Positions 1 to 9,277 of a stretch of 64,000 nt of DNA are shown piece by piece. Under the pieces are notes generated by a model. The model was not told the origin of the DNA. It did not search any database and worked only from the letters and a program-made list of their open reading frames with translations. The stretch is from the NCBI GenBank assembly GCA_001247695.2, contig LGRX02035483.1, positions 124,001 to 188,000 on the forward strand, in the 5' to 3' direction. The DNA is from Cymbomonas tetramitiformis. Lineage: Eukaryota; Chlorophyta; Pyramimonadophyceae; Pyramimonadales; Pyramimonadaceae. Both the position numbers and the translations under genes were made by a program. Position 1 is the first letter of the stretch. The number at the start of each line of letters is the position of its first letter.

Positions 1-84
1 TTGTCCCACCGTGTACCTCGTGGCCTGCGCACGACGAACAAGCGGGTGTTGAATGCAGACTACTACCGAGCCCAGGTCTTCGTT

Positions 85-693
85 TCATGTCTGCGCATCG
101 ACATTCGAGATCGCTTGCACCCAGAATACGAAATGACGGTCCTTACCTTTTATCATGTGCGATAAACCTTGACATTGCTGTCCAAAAACACACGGACGCG
201 TGCGCACTGTGGACCCATTTTTTAATCGAATCTCCACGGTCTCCGTAAGAAGCTTGCACTCGAAACTGTACGTTTGAGTGTGAATGACGTCGTGCACGTT
301 GTGATACAGCACCTGGCTCGATTTGGATGTGTCTTTCGTGAAGTTAGACCCGCATAGTTTTAAAAGGTTCGAGTTTTCGATGAGACGTAATATGTTTATC
401 AGCGGAGGATCCGAAATAAGCTCGTTCGGAATACCGTCAAAAGTTGTCCACGCTGATTTATTTCTTTTGCGTTTCGTTTCTCGGTCTTTCGCACTGACAC
501 CTTTTTGAGTGTCCTTTTCGTGCTCGCCGAATGCGCGGTCCGTGTTGCTTGGCGCGTGCTTGTCATGGCAGGTTTCCGCGTCTTCGTTGCGGGTTTCTAA
601 ATTGTCTCCACGATGAAAGAGGAGTTGCTTCCACGTGCTCGATATCGCTTTGTGAGAGCAAAGGGGTTCGGTGTGCGATTGCATCGCGTTCAT
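85..693 (-). CDS. Hypothetical protein, 202 aa
   Basis: I do not recognise this protein. The frame runs from an ATG at 693 to a TGA at 85. The N-terminal half is polar and rich in Lys, Glu and Asp. The C-terminal half (about residues 95-200) looks folded, with alternating hydrophobic strands and two close cysteines (CVFGQQC). No signal peptide or membrane helix is visible. No TATA box lies close upstream; instead an inverted-repeat element (698-851) begins only five bases before the start codon, so the promoter may lie inside or beyond that element. It could be a small regulatory protein. The start is uncertain because a second Met lies three codons in. Confidence 0.55.
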   Translation of the reverse strand: MNAMQSHTEPLCSHKAISSTWKQLLFHRGDNLETRNEDAETCHDKHAPSNTDRAFGEHEKDTQKGVSAKDRETKRKRNKSAWTTFDGIPNELISDPPLINILRLIENSNLLKLCGSNFTKDTSKSSQVLYHNVHDVIHTQTYSFECKLLTETVEIRLKNGSTVRTRPCVFGQQCQGLSHMIKGKDRHFVFWVQAISNVDAQT

Positions 694-697
694 CTTT

Positions 698-851
698 AAG
701 AGTTGTTTTTTGGTAGGTGTGGGAATTTCACGGAAAGAATGTCTTCACTCTTCATATCGATCGTAATATCATTCTTATGTCTTTATATTCATCTTCATCG
801 CACCGCCGAAGCAGGCCCACTAATTCTTACCCCTTACAAGCACTAACTCTT
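698..851. mobile_element. MITE-like element, copy 1
   Basis: About 154 bp. It begins AAGAGTTGTTTTTTGG and ends in ACTAACTCTT, so the ends are inverted repeats. The interior (GGTAGGTGTGG near the left end, a CCCCTTAC segment near the right end) matches six other copies in this window. There is no coding capacity. Confidence 0.6.
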
Positions 852-1120
852 CAAAAGATTTGCAGGTAACAAGTCTGCGGTGCTCGTCACCGTGCGTTTC
901 GAAACGGATACCACTCGTAACATCTGTGCTCATTTTTGTGGACGCAGAGAAAAAACAAGATACATTTCTTGCCTATCGTGGCATACCGATTTACGACTTT
1001 TGAAACCGGGCACGAATCGATGTTTTCGGATTGTGGCGAGGGTAGATTGTTCATATTGCGCGCCCTTCATATGTGCGGTTTTTGAGAGCTGCTGGCGGTG
1101 TTCGGACGGTCTTCCAAAAC

Positions 1121-1168
1121 TTCGCGCGCGCGAAGTAGGGGGGGGGGAGGTCTTCGCGCGCGCGTCAC
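1121..1168. repeat. CG-palindrome with poly-G loop, copy 1
   Basis: An inverted repeat of alternating CG (arms TTCGCGCGCGCGAAG and CTTCGCGCGCGCG) around a run of about ten G. It is the first of twelve similar intergenic palindromes and lies between two divergent genes. This copy is in G-loop orientation. Confidence 0.8.
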
Positions 1169-1236
1169 GTTTTTAAGAAGTACAATTCTCAACTGTTTTT
1201 GGATGTGACTAGATGTTACCCCAGTATGTGTCTGTG

Positions 1237-1244
1237 TATATATA
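1237..1244 (+). promoter_or_regulatory. TATA box of the 1305 gene
   Basis: TATATATA, 61-68 nt before the ATG at 1305. It fits the TATA-to-ATG spacing seen at many genes in the window. Confidence 0.6.
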
Positions 1245-1304
1245 CGTGTGCGCGTGTCGACACGATACAACGTGTAGGGGTCAGATTGCGATGGTACTTT
1301 ATAG

Positions 1305-1904
1305 ATGTTTTGCGTAATAGGAATTTCCGCGCAATCAGTGACGCTTGCGCCCACACGTCCTGAGATTGAACCGGACACGCGGAAGCAGGCTGCGCAGTAC
1401 ATCGGTGCCAAACTGCAGAGTAATTTTACGTTATCGGAGGCGGTTGAATTGTACAATCTCGAGTGGAATGTGGTCCGTAGTTTATGTCCTGCTCATCCCC
1501 TTGACCTTCTCTTTCCTGCAAGCGAAGACAATGAGCCAAAACAATTGCTTGTGTCGGTATGCAAATATTTCACGAGACAATCCAAGCTGCAAGATCAATG
1601 GATACACCAAATTGATGAGAATCTTGCAAATAAAATCGGTATCACAGCAAAATGTATATCAAAAAATGGACTGAATTTTCAATATTTGTTTCGTATAAAT
1701 ATGTCGCTAGCTCGATTTGTGAGCGTTTTTGGAGACATCGACGCCGACTTTGATCGCAACGTCGGCTTCTTGACACCAGCTCAATTGCGGAAGTTAAATT
1801 GGGAACCTTTGACGTATTCAGACAAAACCCGACAACTTGACTTAGCGGAAATCGACAAACGCAAGAAGTGCCCACGGGCGATCAGAGTTGTTTTGAGCAT
1901 ATGA
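1305..1904 (+). CDS. Hypothetical protein, 199 aa
   Basis: Unrecognised. The ATG at 1305 was chosen because a TATATATA box lies 61 nt upstream. The protein is mixed alpha/beta with a basic C-terminus (KRKKCPRAIR). There is no signal peptide or membrane helix; the first ten residues are mildly hydrophobic but too short to be a signal. A CG-palindrome lies about 155 bp beyond the stop codon. No function can be proposed. Confidence 0.7.
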   Translation: MFCVIGISAQSVTLAPTRPEIEPDTRKQAAQYIGAKLQSNFTLSEAVELYNLEWNVVRSLCPAHPLDLLFPASEDNEPKQLLVSVCKYFTRQSKLQDQWIHQIDENLANKIGITAKCISKNGLNFQYLFRINMSLARFVSVFGDIDADFDRNVGFLTPAQLRKLNWEPLTYSDKTRQLDLAEIDKRKKCPRAIRVVLSI

Positions 1905-2059
1905 CGTTCACACGCTCATCGACTCTTTGTTTTGGCGGTAGCATTCCTGAAAATTACGTCGCTGAAATTGCTACTGGTGACAGGCGGAGTTTACGAGTTG
2001 CTTGGAGTAAAGGGAAATATGTTGTCTGATCAAGTCGTTATATCGGATTTGTCAAAAAA

Positions 2060-2102
2060 GCGCGCGCGCGTGGCACCCCCCCCCCTGCTTCGCGCGCGCG
2101 AA
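2060..2102. repeat. CG-palindrome with poly-C loop, copy 2
   Basis: Alternating CG arms (GCGCGCGCGCG and CGCGCGCGCG) around a run of about ten C followed by TGCTT. It lies in the 1905-2404 gap, which otherwise holds only a TATATATATA run near 2142 and no convincing gene. Confidence 0.8.
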
Positions 2103-2404
2103 ATCTTTTACAGATTGTCGTGATCATTGGACAAATTGCCGCATATATATATGCGTGTGCGAGAAGATTATTACAGATGTGCTCAGCGTGCGTTTGCGAG
2201 AAACACGTGCGTCAAAACAATTTATTTGAGCGAGCCCCTGCGAGCCGCGTGTGCGCGCTGGCCTCCCTCGGTTTATACTCGGCAATGCTTTTCTGTCTCA
2301 CTCCACACAAGTGCGTGCACCAATTCGGATAATCAGCGAAGAAACGAACGCGGCGCATACCACTTTGCTCAAACCTCACGCGTGCGCGTTTGCAGCCGCC
2401 GATC

Positions 2405-2647
2405 ATGAACGAAGCGCTCGTCGATACCCTACCGATCACCGAATGGTGCAATCAGAATTGTGACGTCCAAGGCGATTTGTATGCCCTCGGTAGCAAGGAC
2501 GTGTTTTCGTCTTGGTTGTACCTGAGCAAGATATTTATTGAGATGCTTACTGCATGCTACCTGTTGAGCAAATCGGTAGGTCACGTAATATTAGGCTTTC
2601 GGTTTCTATCGGAACGCCTTCGCAAGCGCGATCGCAAAACCTGTTAA
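2405..2647 (+). CDS. Small hypothetical protein, 80 aa
   Basis: The first ATG of this frame is at 2405; an upstream TTG at 2390 is unlikely in a eukaryotic virus. The middle is hydrophobic (about residues 38-65) and could form one membrane segment, followed by a very basic tail. A second frame (2554-2865) overlaps and continues almost to the next gene, so this may be the first exon of a spliced gene or a frameshifted gene. I could not find a convincing splice pair in phase. The nearest TATA run is about 250 nt upstream. Confidence 0.35.
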   Translation: MNEALVDTLPITEWCNQNCDVQGDLYALGSKDVFSSWLYLSKIFIEMLTACYLLSKSVGHVILGFRFLSERLRKRDRKTC

Positions 2648-2831
2648 GCCCTAAGCGCATCGCAGCGCCATTCGAAACTATTTCATCAGGTTTGACGCAT
2701 ACCGGCTGCTCCGAGGTATTCTTTACTGTCGAAAGAGAAAATCAGTTGGTGACCATATACACGTGTGTGTGTGATATTCTTCACGTAAATTCGCTAGCCG
2801 AAATGGATGATGTAATTTACGCACATACAAA

Positions 2832-2841
2832 TATATATATA
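2832..2841 (+). promoter_or_regulatory. TATA box of the 2893 gene
   Basis: An alternating AT run (TATATATATA) about 52-61 nt before the ATG at 2893. Confidence 0.6.
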
Positions 2842-2892
2842 CAACGCAACGCGCGTGCGAGTTGAGAATCTAAAAGTAAAGTTGCTGCAAAA

Positions 2893-3552
2893 ATGTCTTT
2901 TCACGTGCAATGCGGAGACGACACGGTCGCGGTGAAGTGGCTGCGTGAGTATATGACGTCGCTATCCGCGAAGTTGATGACTACAAGGGTCCACGTGATT
3001 TACGAAGCGTTTACTCACATCTCCTTACGACTCGGAACGGGCCTGAATTCTTCGAGCGAGGGCGTATACGAAGCCAACAGTATTTACGAAATCGTGGTTC
3101 TTTCAAAAAACGACTTCCTTGTCTTTCATGGGCTTGGTTTTGGCGATGACGAACGCTCAAAAAAGGCGCGGCCAAAAGCGTTTCGGTTGTCCTTTTTGAC
3201 CCCGGACGATACGTGTGTGTCCATTGTCGTTCCCCCAGCCGACGTAAGCAAAAAATGTTTGCAACAGCTCTCACTCAATGCGCACGCGGCCTTGAAGATA
3301 ACAGGCAAGCAAAAACAGAAAGAACCTGTAGCTGCGGCGGCTTCCAAGAAAGAGTGGGGTATTCTAGACATACTGTCCGAAAACCCGTTCGCGTCATCAA
3401 ATACGTATATAAGTTACATCGAATTTGAGTCCGACAGACCGCTTCCTGGTCTCGTCGATACACACCGCCTGCGTATTTACAACAAGTGGACCTCCCGGCA
3501 TGTGCCACGCATCACTACGGAGATGTTGAATTTAACTTACGAAGATTTTTGA
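2893..3552 (+). CDS. Hypothetical protein, 219 aa
   Basis: Unrecognised. The start is supported by a TATA run about 50 nt upstream and by an A-rich context (GCAAAAATG). The protein looks globular and mixed alpha/beta, with a Lys/Gln/Ala-rich linker around residues 135-153. No signal peptide, membrane helix or known catalytic motif is visible. A frame overlapping its 3' end (3486-3800) could be a frameshifted continuation but is unsupported. Confidence 0.75.
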   Translation: MSFHVQCGDDTVAVKWLREYMTSLSAKLMTTRVHVIYEAFTHISLRLGTGLNSSSEGVYEANSIYEIVVLSKNDFLVFHGLGFGDDERSKKARPKAFRLSFLTPDDTCVSIVVPPADVSKKCLQQLSLNAHAALKITGKQKQKEPVAAAASKKEWGILDILSENPFASSNTYISYIEFESDRPLPGLVDTHRLRIYNKWTSRHVPRITTEMLNLTYEDF

Positions 3553-3911
3553 TTGTCCCAGACAACCGGTTGTTCGTTGTTCGCGTTGTATCGAGCGGTG
3601 TGCGAATGAGGATTGTACGGGCGCGTCGCGACATTCTACGTACAAATGCAGCCGTGATACGTAAACGAAACACAGATTTGATATTCGTTCATAACTCTCA
3701 GTATGTTCTTCGTCTCCTCAGAGATGAAACAAATGTACTTACATATAATGTCAATGTTTGGTTTCACCACCTAATATATCAATATGCCACGCCCCGGTAG
3801 GTTGGCGGACGAGATTTCTAAGACTACAATGTAAACACATACCAACAATATCATAATTGATGTAAAGTGTGTGGAGTTCTCTCTTTACAACATTTCCACG
3901 CCCACCGAAGA

Positions 3912-5309
3912 TTAACCTTTAAAGTGATCGTAAAGGTTGGTCTTAGAGCAGCTCTCGTACCATCTTTTGTCACCAACACCGGACGATCGACAGCACGGAC
4001 AAGTCTGCAGTTGCTTACGCGTTTGCTTGATCGTGACGTGCGAAATACACTCTCGATGAAAGGATGCGCTACACGCTTTGCACACAACGGTAGCTTTGGA
4101 CGAGTGTGTGTAGAAACTTCTGGACACGCCATTATTCGAGTATTCTTGCTCCGTGTGTATATCCTCCAGACAAATAGGACACTTGGTGTCCGAATGCGCC
4201 GGCATGTCAGTAAGCAGAACGCTCTTGTCGTACAAGCATCGAAAGTCCGTCTCGGGCGATACAAACATAAACTCCTCGAAGATTCCGGAGAAGGGTCCCC
4301 GCACACCCTCGTCGAGCCGTAAGCGAGTTATGTTGTCGCACGCGATAAGCGTCATGTCGTACAGAAGACGCATCCATAATTTTTCGCTCGTAGAGGGAAG
4401 CGTAAGCTGATTTTGGCTCCTTGCAGAATGAGCGCTGAGATGAAAACAGGTTCGACCCTCGCCCTTTAAAATGGAACCAATGTGTGCGGCTCCCTCCTGC
4501 TTTGTGCCGTAGAACACCCAGTCAGAGGCGACAAAGTTTTCCTTGTAATCCTTGTTCAGCGTCTTCTCGCGCACGTCGACAAGCATGACCGTCGTTATAA
4601 ATTTACGCTGTTCAAAAGTGAAGATTTCACCGAACAGTTGCTCAAACCGTTTTAATTGCTTGCTCATAACGTCCATTCGATTGCCCGTGTCGCAACCTTT
4701 ACGCTGAAGTTGCTGATTTACATATATTTTCAGCTTCACGCACATTATGTACATGTTACAGATAAGGCTCACCGAATATGCGCGTGTTTTTTCAAAAACC
4801 AGCGCGTCGTCAAAACAAAAGAGGGTCGCCAGATAGTAGAAATGCATTCCAAGAACCAGACGCATCGCCGCTTTGCCGTGGTCGCACTTCGGGTCGCCCT
4901 CGACATTCGAAACGAGCACTGAATATAGACTGCCCCTCGTCACCGGGACTCGATCGTCCCAAACGTACCCTTCTGCTAGAGTGGATCGCAAGTGACCCGT
5001 GAACGCCTCGTCGCAGGATCCGCCATCGCTCGAATCGATCTGGTGATGGTCCTTCTCGAAGCAAACAGGATAGGTCAAGAGCAGAACTGCCTCCTTCACA
5101 CGCGCTTTGCAGCAGGCCCGACAACGACACGCGGAAAATCTACGTTCGAGACAAACCGCGGCCGAGTCGGATCCATGCATAACCTGATCGGACAGCCGTG
5201 TGTCGAACTGGTTTAAAAGCGACGCGCGACACTCCTCGGCACCGCACATCTCAACGTAAGCGCTCATGCGCTGACCGAAGCGTTCGGACCAGCGACTCCA
5301 GGCTTCCTT
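3912..5309 (-). CDS. RING-finger protein, 3' exon of a P-loop NTPase/RING gene
   Basis: From an ATG at 5267 the frame encodes 451 aa, and it stays open upstream to a clear 3' splice site at 5310. The last 90 residues hold a RING-like zinc finger: CPIC, a long loop, CKAC, HREC, then CPCC. The C-x2-C-x4-H-x2-C spacing resembles the RING variants of the Listerin/FANCL type, which are E3 ubiquitin ligases. The preceding 350 residues contain many Cys and His but no motif I can name. The exon joins in phase to sequence at 5518 and above, so the protein probably continues N-terminally into the P-loop segment. The RING call is firm; the fusion with the NTPase is inferred. Confidence 0.75.
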   Translation of the reverse strand, partial: KEAWSRWSERFGQRMSAYVEMCGAEECRASLLNQFDTRLSDQVMHGSDSAAVCLERRFSACRCRACCKARVKEAVLLLTYPVCFEKDHHQIDSSDGGSCDEAFTGHLRSTLAEGYVWDDRVPVTRGSLYSVLVSNVEGDPKCDHGKAAMRLVLGMHFYYLATLFCFDDALVFEKTRAYSVSLICNMYIMCVKLKIYVNQQLQRKGCDTGNRMDVMSKQLKRFEQLFGEIFTFEQRKFITTVMLVDVREKTLNKDYKENFVASDWVFYGTKQEGAAHIGSILKGEGRTCFHLSAHSARSQNQLTLPSTSEKLWMRLLYDMTLIACDNITRLRLDEGVRGPFSGIFEEFMFVSPETDFRCLYDKSVLLTDMPAHSDTKCPICLEDIHTEQEYSNNGVSRSFYTHSSKATVVCKACSASFHRECISHVTIKQTRKQLQTCPCCRSSGVGDKRWYESCSKTNLYDHFKG

Positions 5310-5517
5310 CTGATATAAACAAAAAAACGCAAGAGGTTCGTTCAGTTAGAAATAAGACGTACACTGCGAGCGACCTAGAAAAGTCCAACTTAAAAGTCCG
5401 TTCTTGTTAAAGGTAAGAACTGCCAACGACAGTTTGAAGAGGTCGACTTTTAATTTAATGGTCGGAAACCTGTCTGCTCATTCCGAGCCCCGATGAAGCG
5501 TAGACCTAGGCGCTCAC
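5310..5517 (-). other. Candidate spliceosomal intron, 208 nt
   Basis: Read on the minus strand, the donor is AAG|GTGAGC and the acceptor is a T-rich tract ending tttgtttatatcag|AAG. Both exon ends are in phase 0, and the upstream frame hits a TAG just inside the intron. Removing these 208 nt joins the two open frames. Confidence 0.6.
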
Positions 5518-6021
5518 CTTTGAGTCTTGCGGTATGTTGCTACCGAACGTGTCGCAGAAAGCATCGTAGGTTAAGGTAAGAAATTGCATGTCCGACTGTC
5601 CTTGGAGCGCGGGGACCGGGTTACGAGACACGACCGCATCGTCAGTAGACGCACGCGACTTCGATCGACGCGTGGGGAATTCGCCCGTCTCGCTTTTACC
5701 CCCCGCTCTGGTTTTCGATCTTAAACTCGCCGCCAACTTGCCCGTAATCGTCGAAGTGTACAACAAACGCCTGACGATCGACGATACTCGAGAATTTATC
5801 GATCAATCTTACAAGTCGTATGGAAGTGCATTGAATCTACAGCGTGCGAAATAGTGAGACTGCAATTCAATTGCAGGCGATAAAAGCGCGGAGCACGTGG
5901 TTGCGGTCTTGCCGGCGCCCACCGGTCCAAACAGAAATTGATTCCCGCCTTCCGACAAAGCGTTCGCGAGGTCCTCCGCCGCTTTCTGCTGATACGGTTG
6001 CAGCATTTCTTGTTCGGTCAT
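5518..6021 (-). CDS. 5' part of P-loop NTPase (SF2-helicase-like), frame unresolved
   Basis: From the ATG at 6021 the protein starts with a PYQQKA segment followed about 20 residues later by a Walker A motif, GPVGAGKT. That spacing is typical of the N-terminal end of superfamily-2 helicases and translocases. The frame is then broken: a TAA at 5811-5809 and a TGA follow, and the same frame reopens at about 5766 and runs to the donor site at 5518. Either a very short second intron lies here (a GTAAGA donor at the TAA and a possible CAG acceptor 42 nt on), or there are indels, for example at the six-C run at 5699-5704. No DExH box was found. It could be a decayed helicase or a spliced gene. Confidence 0.4.
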
Positions 6022-6248
6022 TTCAACAGCAATCTCCGTTCGCGCGCACAACAAAAAAGGGCCGAGCAAGCAAGTCTCGATGCAGCGACGGTGCAAAGTT
6101 GTCAAGAGGTTTTGCGGTGTGTGTTCAATAAGCGCGCTCGTAACCACGTCGAAAGTTCTATCGACACTGTCACCGTTCCGGTGTCGATCGAATAGACGTT
6201 GCGCGGTTTGCTTTCCGTTCAATGCGTATCAGTAAAACACCGACCACA

Positions 6249-6256
6249 TATAAAAG
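6249..6256 (+). promoter_or_regulatory. TATA box of the ankyrin-RING gene
   Basis: TATAAAAG, 37-44 nt before the ATG at 6293. Confidence 0.65.
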
Positions 6257-6292
6257 CTCACGCACGCTGAGACGACGTAAGGAATCGTGTAA

Positions 6293-7816
6293 ATGTCCGG
6301 TATGGACAATCTCGCTTTTCCGTTCTCGCGGCTGTGCGAGATATCCAGCACGCTCAAGTGTTACGTCGTTGCCGCTCCCTACACCAAAATTTACTACTCA
6401 AGCTGCGCGACAGGTCAAGCGACGGTTCTCTACAGCAAAATAGAAGACAAGCTAAACTGCTGGCAGATTCACTGCGAAAACGACAGTCGCAGCGTGCTGC
6501 GGCGGAATTCCGTCGGAAGCGCTCCACGGCATTGCTACGCGATGTCCGTCCTACGTCACGCGAGCGAAGACGCCAAAATCATAAAGATGAAACCGACGGA
6601 CGTCTCTTACGTCATCGGATTCTTTTTGTCTGCGGAAGGGACAACCGTGGAGAGCGTGTTGACGCTCTTGGAGGGTTCCGCGCGCGTTTTCTACAGCACC
6701 GCGCACACGCAGGTGTACGAGGTGCTCTCAAGTCGAAGAGGTCCTCGTCGGTGTCTGCGCACGTTTGCGGAGAACGTACTGACAGCGGCGGTGTGTCACG
6801 ATTCCGTGGATGTGCTAAGGTATATGGTCGAGGAGATTATGCAAGTTGCATCGAGCGATCGTATCGATAAAGAAAATCGTTCTTCTTTCCGTGACGACGA
6901 CGAGATTATCGCGCACTGCACCGACGCGTTTCGCCAGCGCGGCTTGTTCGGTGACGAGTTTCGCGTCAAGGAGTGCTCTGGAGAAACGATTCTCCATCAA
7001 GCGAGCCGCTCGGAGAACATCGTGTGGATCAGAGTGTTGCTAGAATCGGTGTGGCCGTTGAATTCTAACGGCTTTCGACGCTACTTGGAATTTAAGAGCA
7101 AGACGGACCAAACGCCACTCATCACGGCCGTGGCTGCTTTCAGAGTGGAGCAAGCGGAACTGCTCATAGCGCGAGGGGCTAGCCTTTCAAGCATTACCAG
7201 ACTGTCCAATTTGATACAACTGAAGTGTACGACGGACAGGAAGAACGTCATAAGAAATCTCAAAGCAACCGCTGTCGGAACGAGCGGATACGATACGCTC
7301 AATCGCATGCACCGAATGCTCGTGCAGACCCTGGAAAAAGCGGACCAGCAAGCGGCCAATCAGGCCAGCGCTCTCTGTCGCGCGGCACAAAGCGATTCTT
7401 GCGCAGCGAAGTCACGAAGCAAAGGTCGCGGAGTTGTGCCCGCAAACTCGGAAGACAACCCCGACGGCGCCGGTCTCGCGTGCGCGATGCCGGATGAACG
7501 CCAAGGTGCCAATTCAAGAGACCCTCTTACCGGGGCTACGCTGCAGGCGTGCGTACTCGATGTGCCAAGCGCGGAGGGCGACTTGACGGTTTCGTGCACC
7601 CCTTTCTCAACGGCTACAGTCCAGTGCTCGTCCAGTCTGGGGACGGACTTGAACGATCACAAGCTTTGCGTGATATGCCTCGACGCCGAGAAGGATGTAG
7701 CGTTCATACCGTGTGGTCACGTTGTGTTATGCTGGGGTTGCGCCAGCGTGCAAGACCTGCAAAGTTGTCCGGTGTGTCGGCAGAAGAAAGAGAGTATCAT
7801 CAGGGTGTATATTTGA
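6293..7816 (+). CDS. Ankyrin-repeat protein with C-terminal RING, probable E3 ubiquitin ligase
   Basis: 507 aa. Residues about 200-310 contain ankyrin-like repeats (an ILHQASRSENIVWIRVLLE unit, then one with TPLITAVAAFRVEQAELLIARGA). A low-complexity linker follows. The last 50 residues are a C3HC4 RING: CVIC, PCGH, CWGC and CPVC, the compact form found at the C-terminus of IAP-type and similar E3 ligases. The expected role is transfer of ubiquitin to a target bound by the ankyrin repeats; the target is unknown. The start is fixed by a TATAAAAG box 40 nt upstream. The gene is divergent from the P-loop/RING gene to its left, and a thioredoxin-like gene follows on the same strand. Confidence 0.88.
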   Translation: MSGMDNLAFPFSRLCEISSTLKCYVVAAPYTKIYYSSCATGQATVLYSKIEDKLNCWQIHCENDSRSVLRRNSVGSAPRHCYAMSVLRHASEDAKIIKMKPTDVSYVIGFFLSAEGTTVESVLTLLEGSARVFYSTAHTQVYEVLSSRRGPRRCLRTFAENVLTAAVCHDSVDVLRYMVEEIMQVASSDRIDKENRSSFRDDDEIIAHCTDAFRQRGLFGDEFRVKECSGETILHQASRSENIVWIRVLLESVWPLNSNGFRRYLEFKSKTDQTPLITAVAAFRVEQAELLIARGASLSSITRLSNLIQLKCTTDRKNVIRNLKATAVGTSGYDTLNRMHRMLVQTLEKADQQAANQASALCRAAQSDSCAAKSRSKGRGVVPANSEDNPDGAGLACAMPDERQGANSRDPLTGATLQACVLDVPSAEGDLTVSCTPFSTATVQCSSSLGTDLNDHKLCVICLDAEKDVAFIPCGHVVLCWGCASVQDLQSCPVCRQKKESIIRVYI

Positions 7817-7878
7817 GCTCTGCGCAATCTGACATTCTTTTGGGCATGTGCAAATCGTGCAATGAAGGTTGCGCGTTG

Positions 7879-7890
7879 TATAGATATATA
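7879..7890 (+). promoter_or_regulatory. TATA box of the thioredoxin-like gene
   Basis: TATAGATATATA, 53-64 nt before the ATG at 7943. This favours that ATG over the in-frame one at 7862. Confidence 0.55.
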
Positions 7891-7942
7891 TGGACGCGCC
7901 GTCGGCGGTGTAACCTTACAAGCCTTCTCTCACATCAAAGTC

Positions 7943-8323
7943 ATGTCGATTGGAAACGAGCATGTCGCCGATCTCAAAACGTACCTCAAGGAGCAGATGC
8001 AAACAAAGTCACCCTGTCTCGTCGCGCTGAAGTCCAGCGGATGCTCCGCGTGTGTTCGTCTCGAGAAAAATGGATTCTTCGAAACACTGTCGAGGAACTG
8101 CGCATCCAACGACATCGGTTTGGTGATGTTGTCGACGGACTCCTACAAGGTCGAGGATGTGCACAGTTTCGCGCGCAACCACGGCGTGGAGTATCTTCCC
8201 AGCTTCATCCGCCTCGAGAGCGCGGACGACAAAAAGGGAAGGATCTACGACCTTAGAAATAACGAAGGCTTCGATGTCCAAACTTTGATCACATTTTTCA
8301 AGCGATGTGACAAAGCTAACTAA
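7943..8323 (+). CDS. Thioredoxin-like protein, 126 aa
   Basis: The protein has a thioredoxin-fold pattern: a helix, a beta strand (CLVALKSSG), then a CSAC redox motif at residues 34-37 at the start of the next helix, and later YLP, the expected cis-proline position, followed by a beta strand. Length matches single-domain thioredoxins. CSAC differs from the usual CGPC, so its redox potential or partners may differ; it could also be a thiol oxidoreductase for virion disulfides. There is no signal peptide, so it is probably cytosolic or nuclear. An upstream in-frame ATG at 7862 would add 27 residues but lies upstream of the TATA box. Confidence 0.78.
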   Translation: MSIGNEHVADLKTYLKEQMQTKSPCLVALKSSGCSACVRLEKNGFFETLSRNCASNDIGLVMLSTDSYKVEDVHSFARNHGVEYLPSFIRLESADDKKGRIYDLRNNEGFDVQTLITFFKRCDKAN

Positions 8324-8490
8324 AGGTTGACGCATCGTGACGAGGGCGGCTCATGCGTACCGACACAGCCGCGCGTCCTGCGAATTTTCAATCACGGAAT
8401 AAGTTATAGGTCGAGAGGCACTTTCTTTGAAAGGGGCGGGAGTTTGCATCCTTGTTTTGGTGACACGGCGAGAAATTTACAAACGGTATC

Positions 8491-8654
8491 GAGAGTCGCT
8501 TTTCGGCAGGTGTGGTGATTACGTGGAAGCGGTAACTTCACTCCTTACAACCATTATAATATTATTGTTACGTCCTGTATGAGAATGCAATCTTCAAAAT
8601 CTCACTGCCAAATCAAACCTACAAATTCTACGTCCCTTACAAAAACTGACTCTT
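8491..8654. mobile_element. MITE-like element, copy 2
   Basis: About 164 bp, from GAGAGTCGCTTTTCGG to AAAACTGACTCTT. It lies head-to-tail with copy 3 and the two abut exactly at ACTCTT|AAGAGT. Confidence 0.65.
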
Positions 8655-8816
8655 AAGAGTTGCTTTTTGGTAGGTGTGGGTATCTCGTGGAAGCGATCTC
8701 CACACTTTTTACAGTTATCACGATATCGCTGTTACGTGTTAACAATGCAACCTGCAAATTTGCATTGCCAAAACAAACCTACAAACTCCGACCCCTTACG
8801 AAAAGTGACTGTGAAT
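8655..8816. mobile_element. MITE-like element, copy 3
   Basis: Begins AAGAGTTGCTTTTTGGTAGG and ends near GAAAAGTGACTGTGAATAG. The right terminus is slightly decayed. Confidence 0.65.
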
Positions 8817-9277
8817 AGTCGAGTAAATAAATGGCGGGTATATAACGCGACTCTCCAGATGTTTAAATTCGTGTCAGCTCCTCCGTAGTCGTTGGGTGGA
8901 CACGAAACGTCGCAAACTCCCTTTGAAAAATGGCGACTCTCTCTTTTTTTTCTTTTAAACAACTGTTCGCATACCACTAAACCCTGAATGCCGGATAGCC
9001 CGCGAAGTCTCACAGCCGCCGGTTAAAACGCGACTCTCCGTTTTCCCCCGAGTGCATAAGGTGAGGCTGACCAACTAACCAAAAACTAATTAACGTGCAC
9101 TAACTAACAACCACTTCAGCCTCGCGACGACGACGCATTTGCGGCTTACGAACGCCGCCTTCAAAAAGAGCGCGTCGAAGAAATTGAAACAACACACTAA
9201 AAGGAAATGTCGATGCATACACGCAAATAAGGACGGATTATACACAAGCACGCGGACGACAACGTGCATCTATGCCA

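Noticed and set aside
3486..3800. 104-aa plus-strand frame overlapping the end of the 219-aa gene
   Set aside because: It has no promoter of its own and no recognisable features. A frameshifted continuation of the preceding gene is conceivable, but nothing in the sequence supports it.
5588..5854. 88-aa plus-strand frame in the broken NTPase region
   Set aside because: It reads plausibly in part but has no promoter or stop context and lies opposite the P-loop gene; left unresolved.
7549..8256. 235-aa plus-strand frame bridging the ankyrin-RING and thioredoxin-like genes
   Set aside because: It overlaps two well-supported genes in another frame and has no motif.
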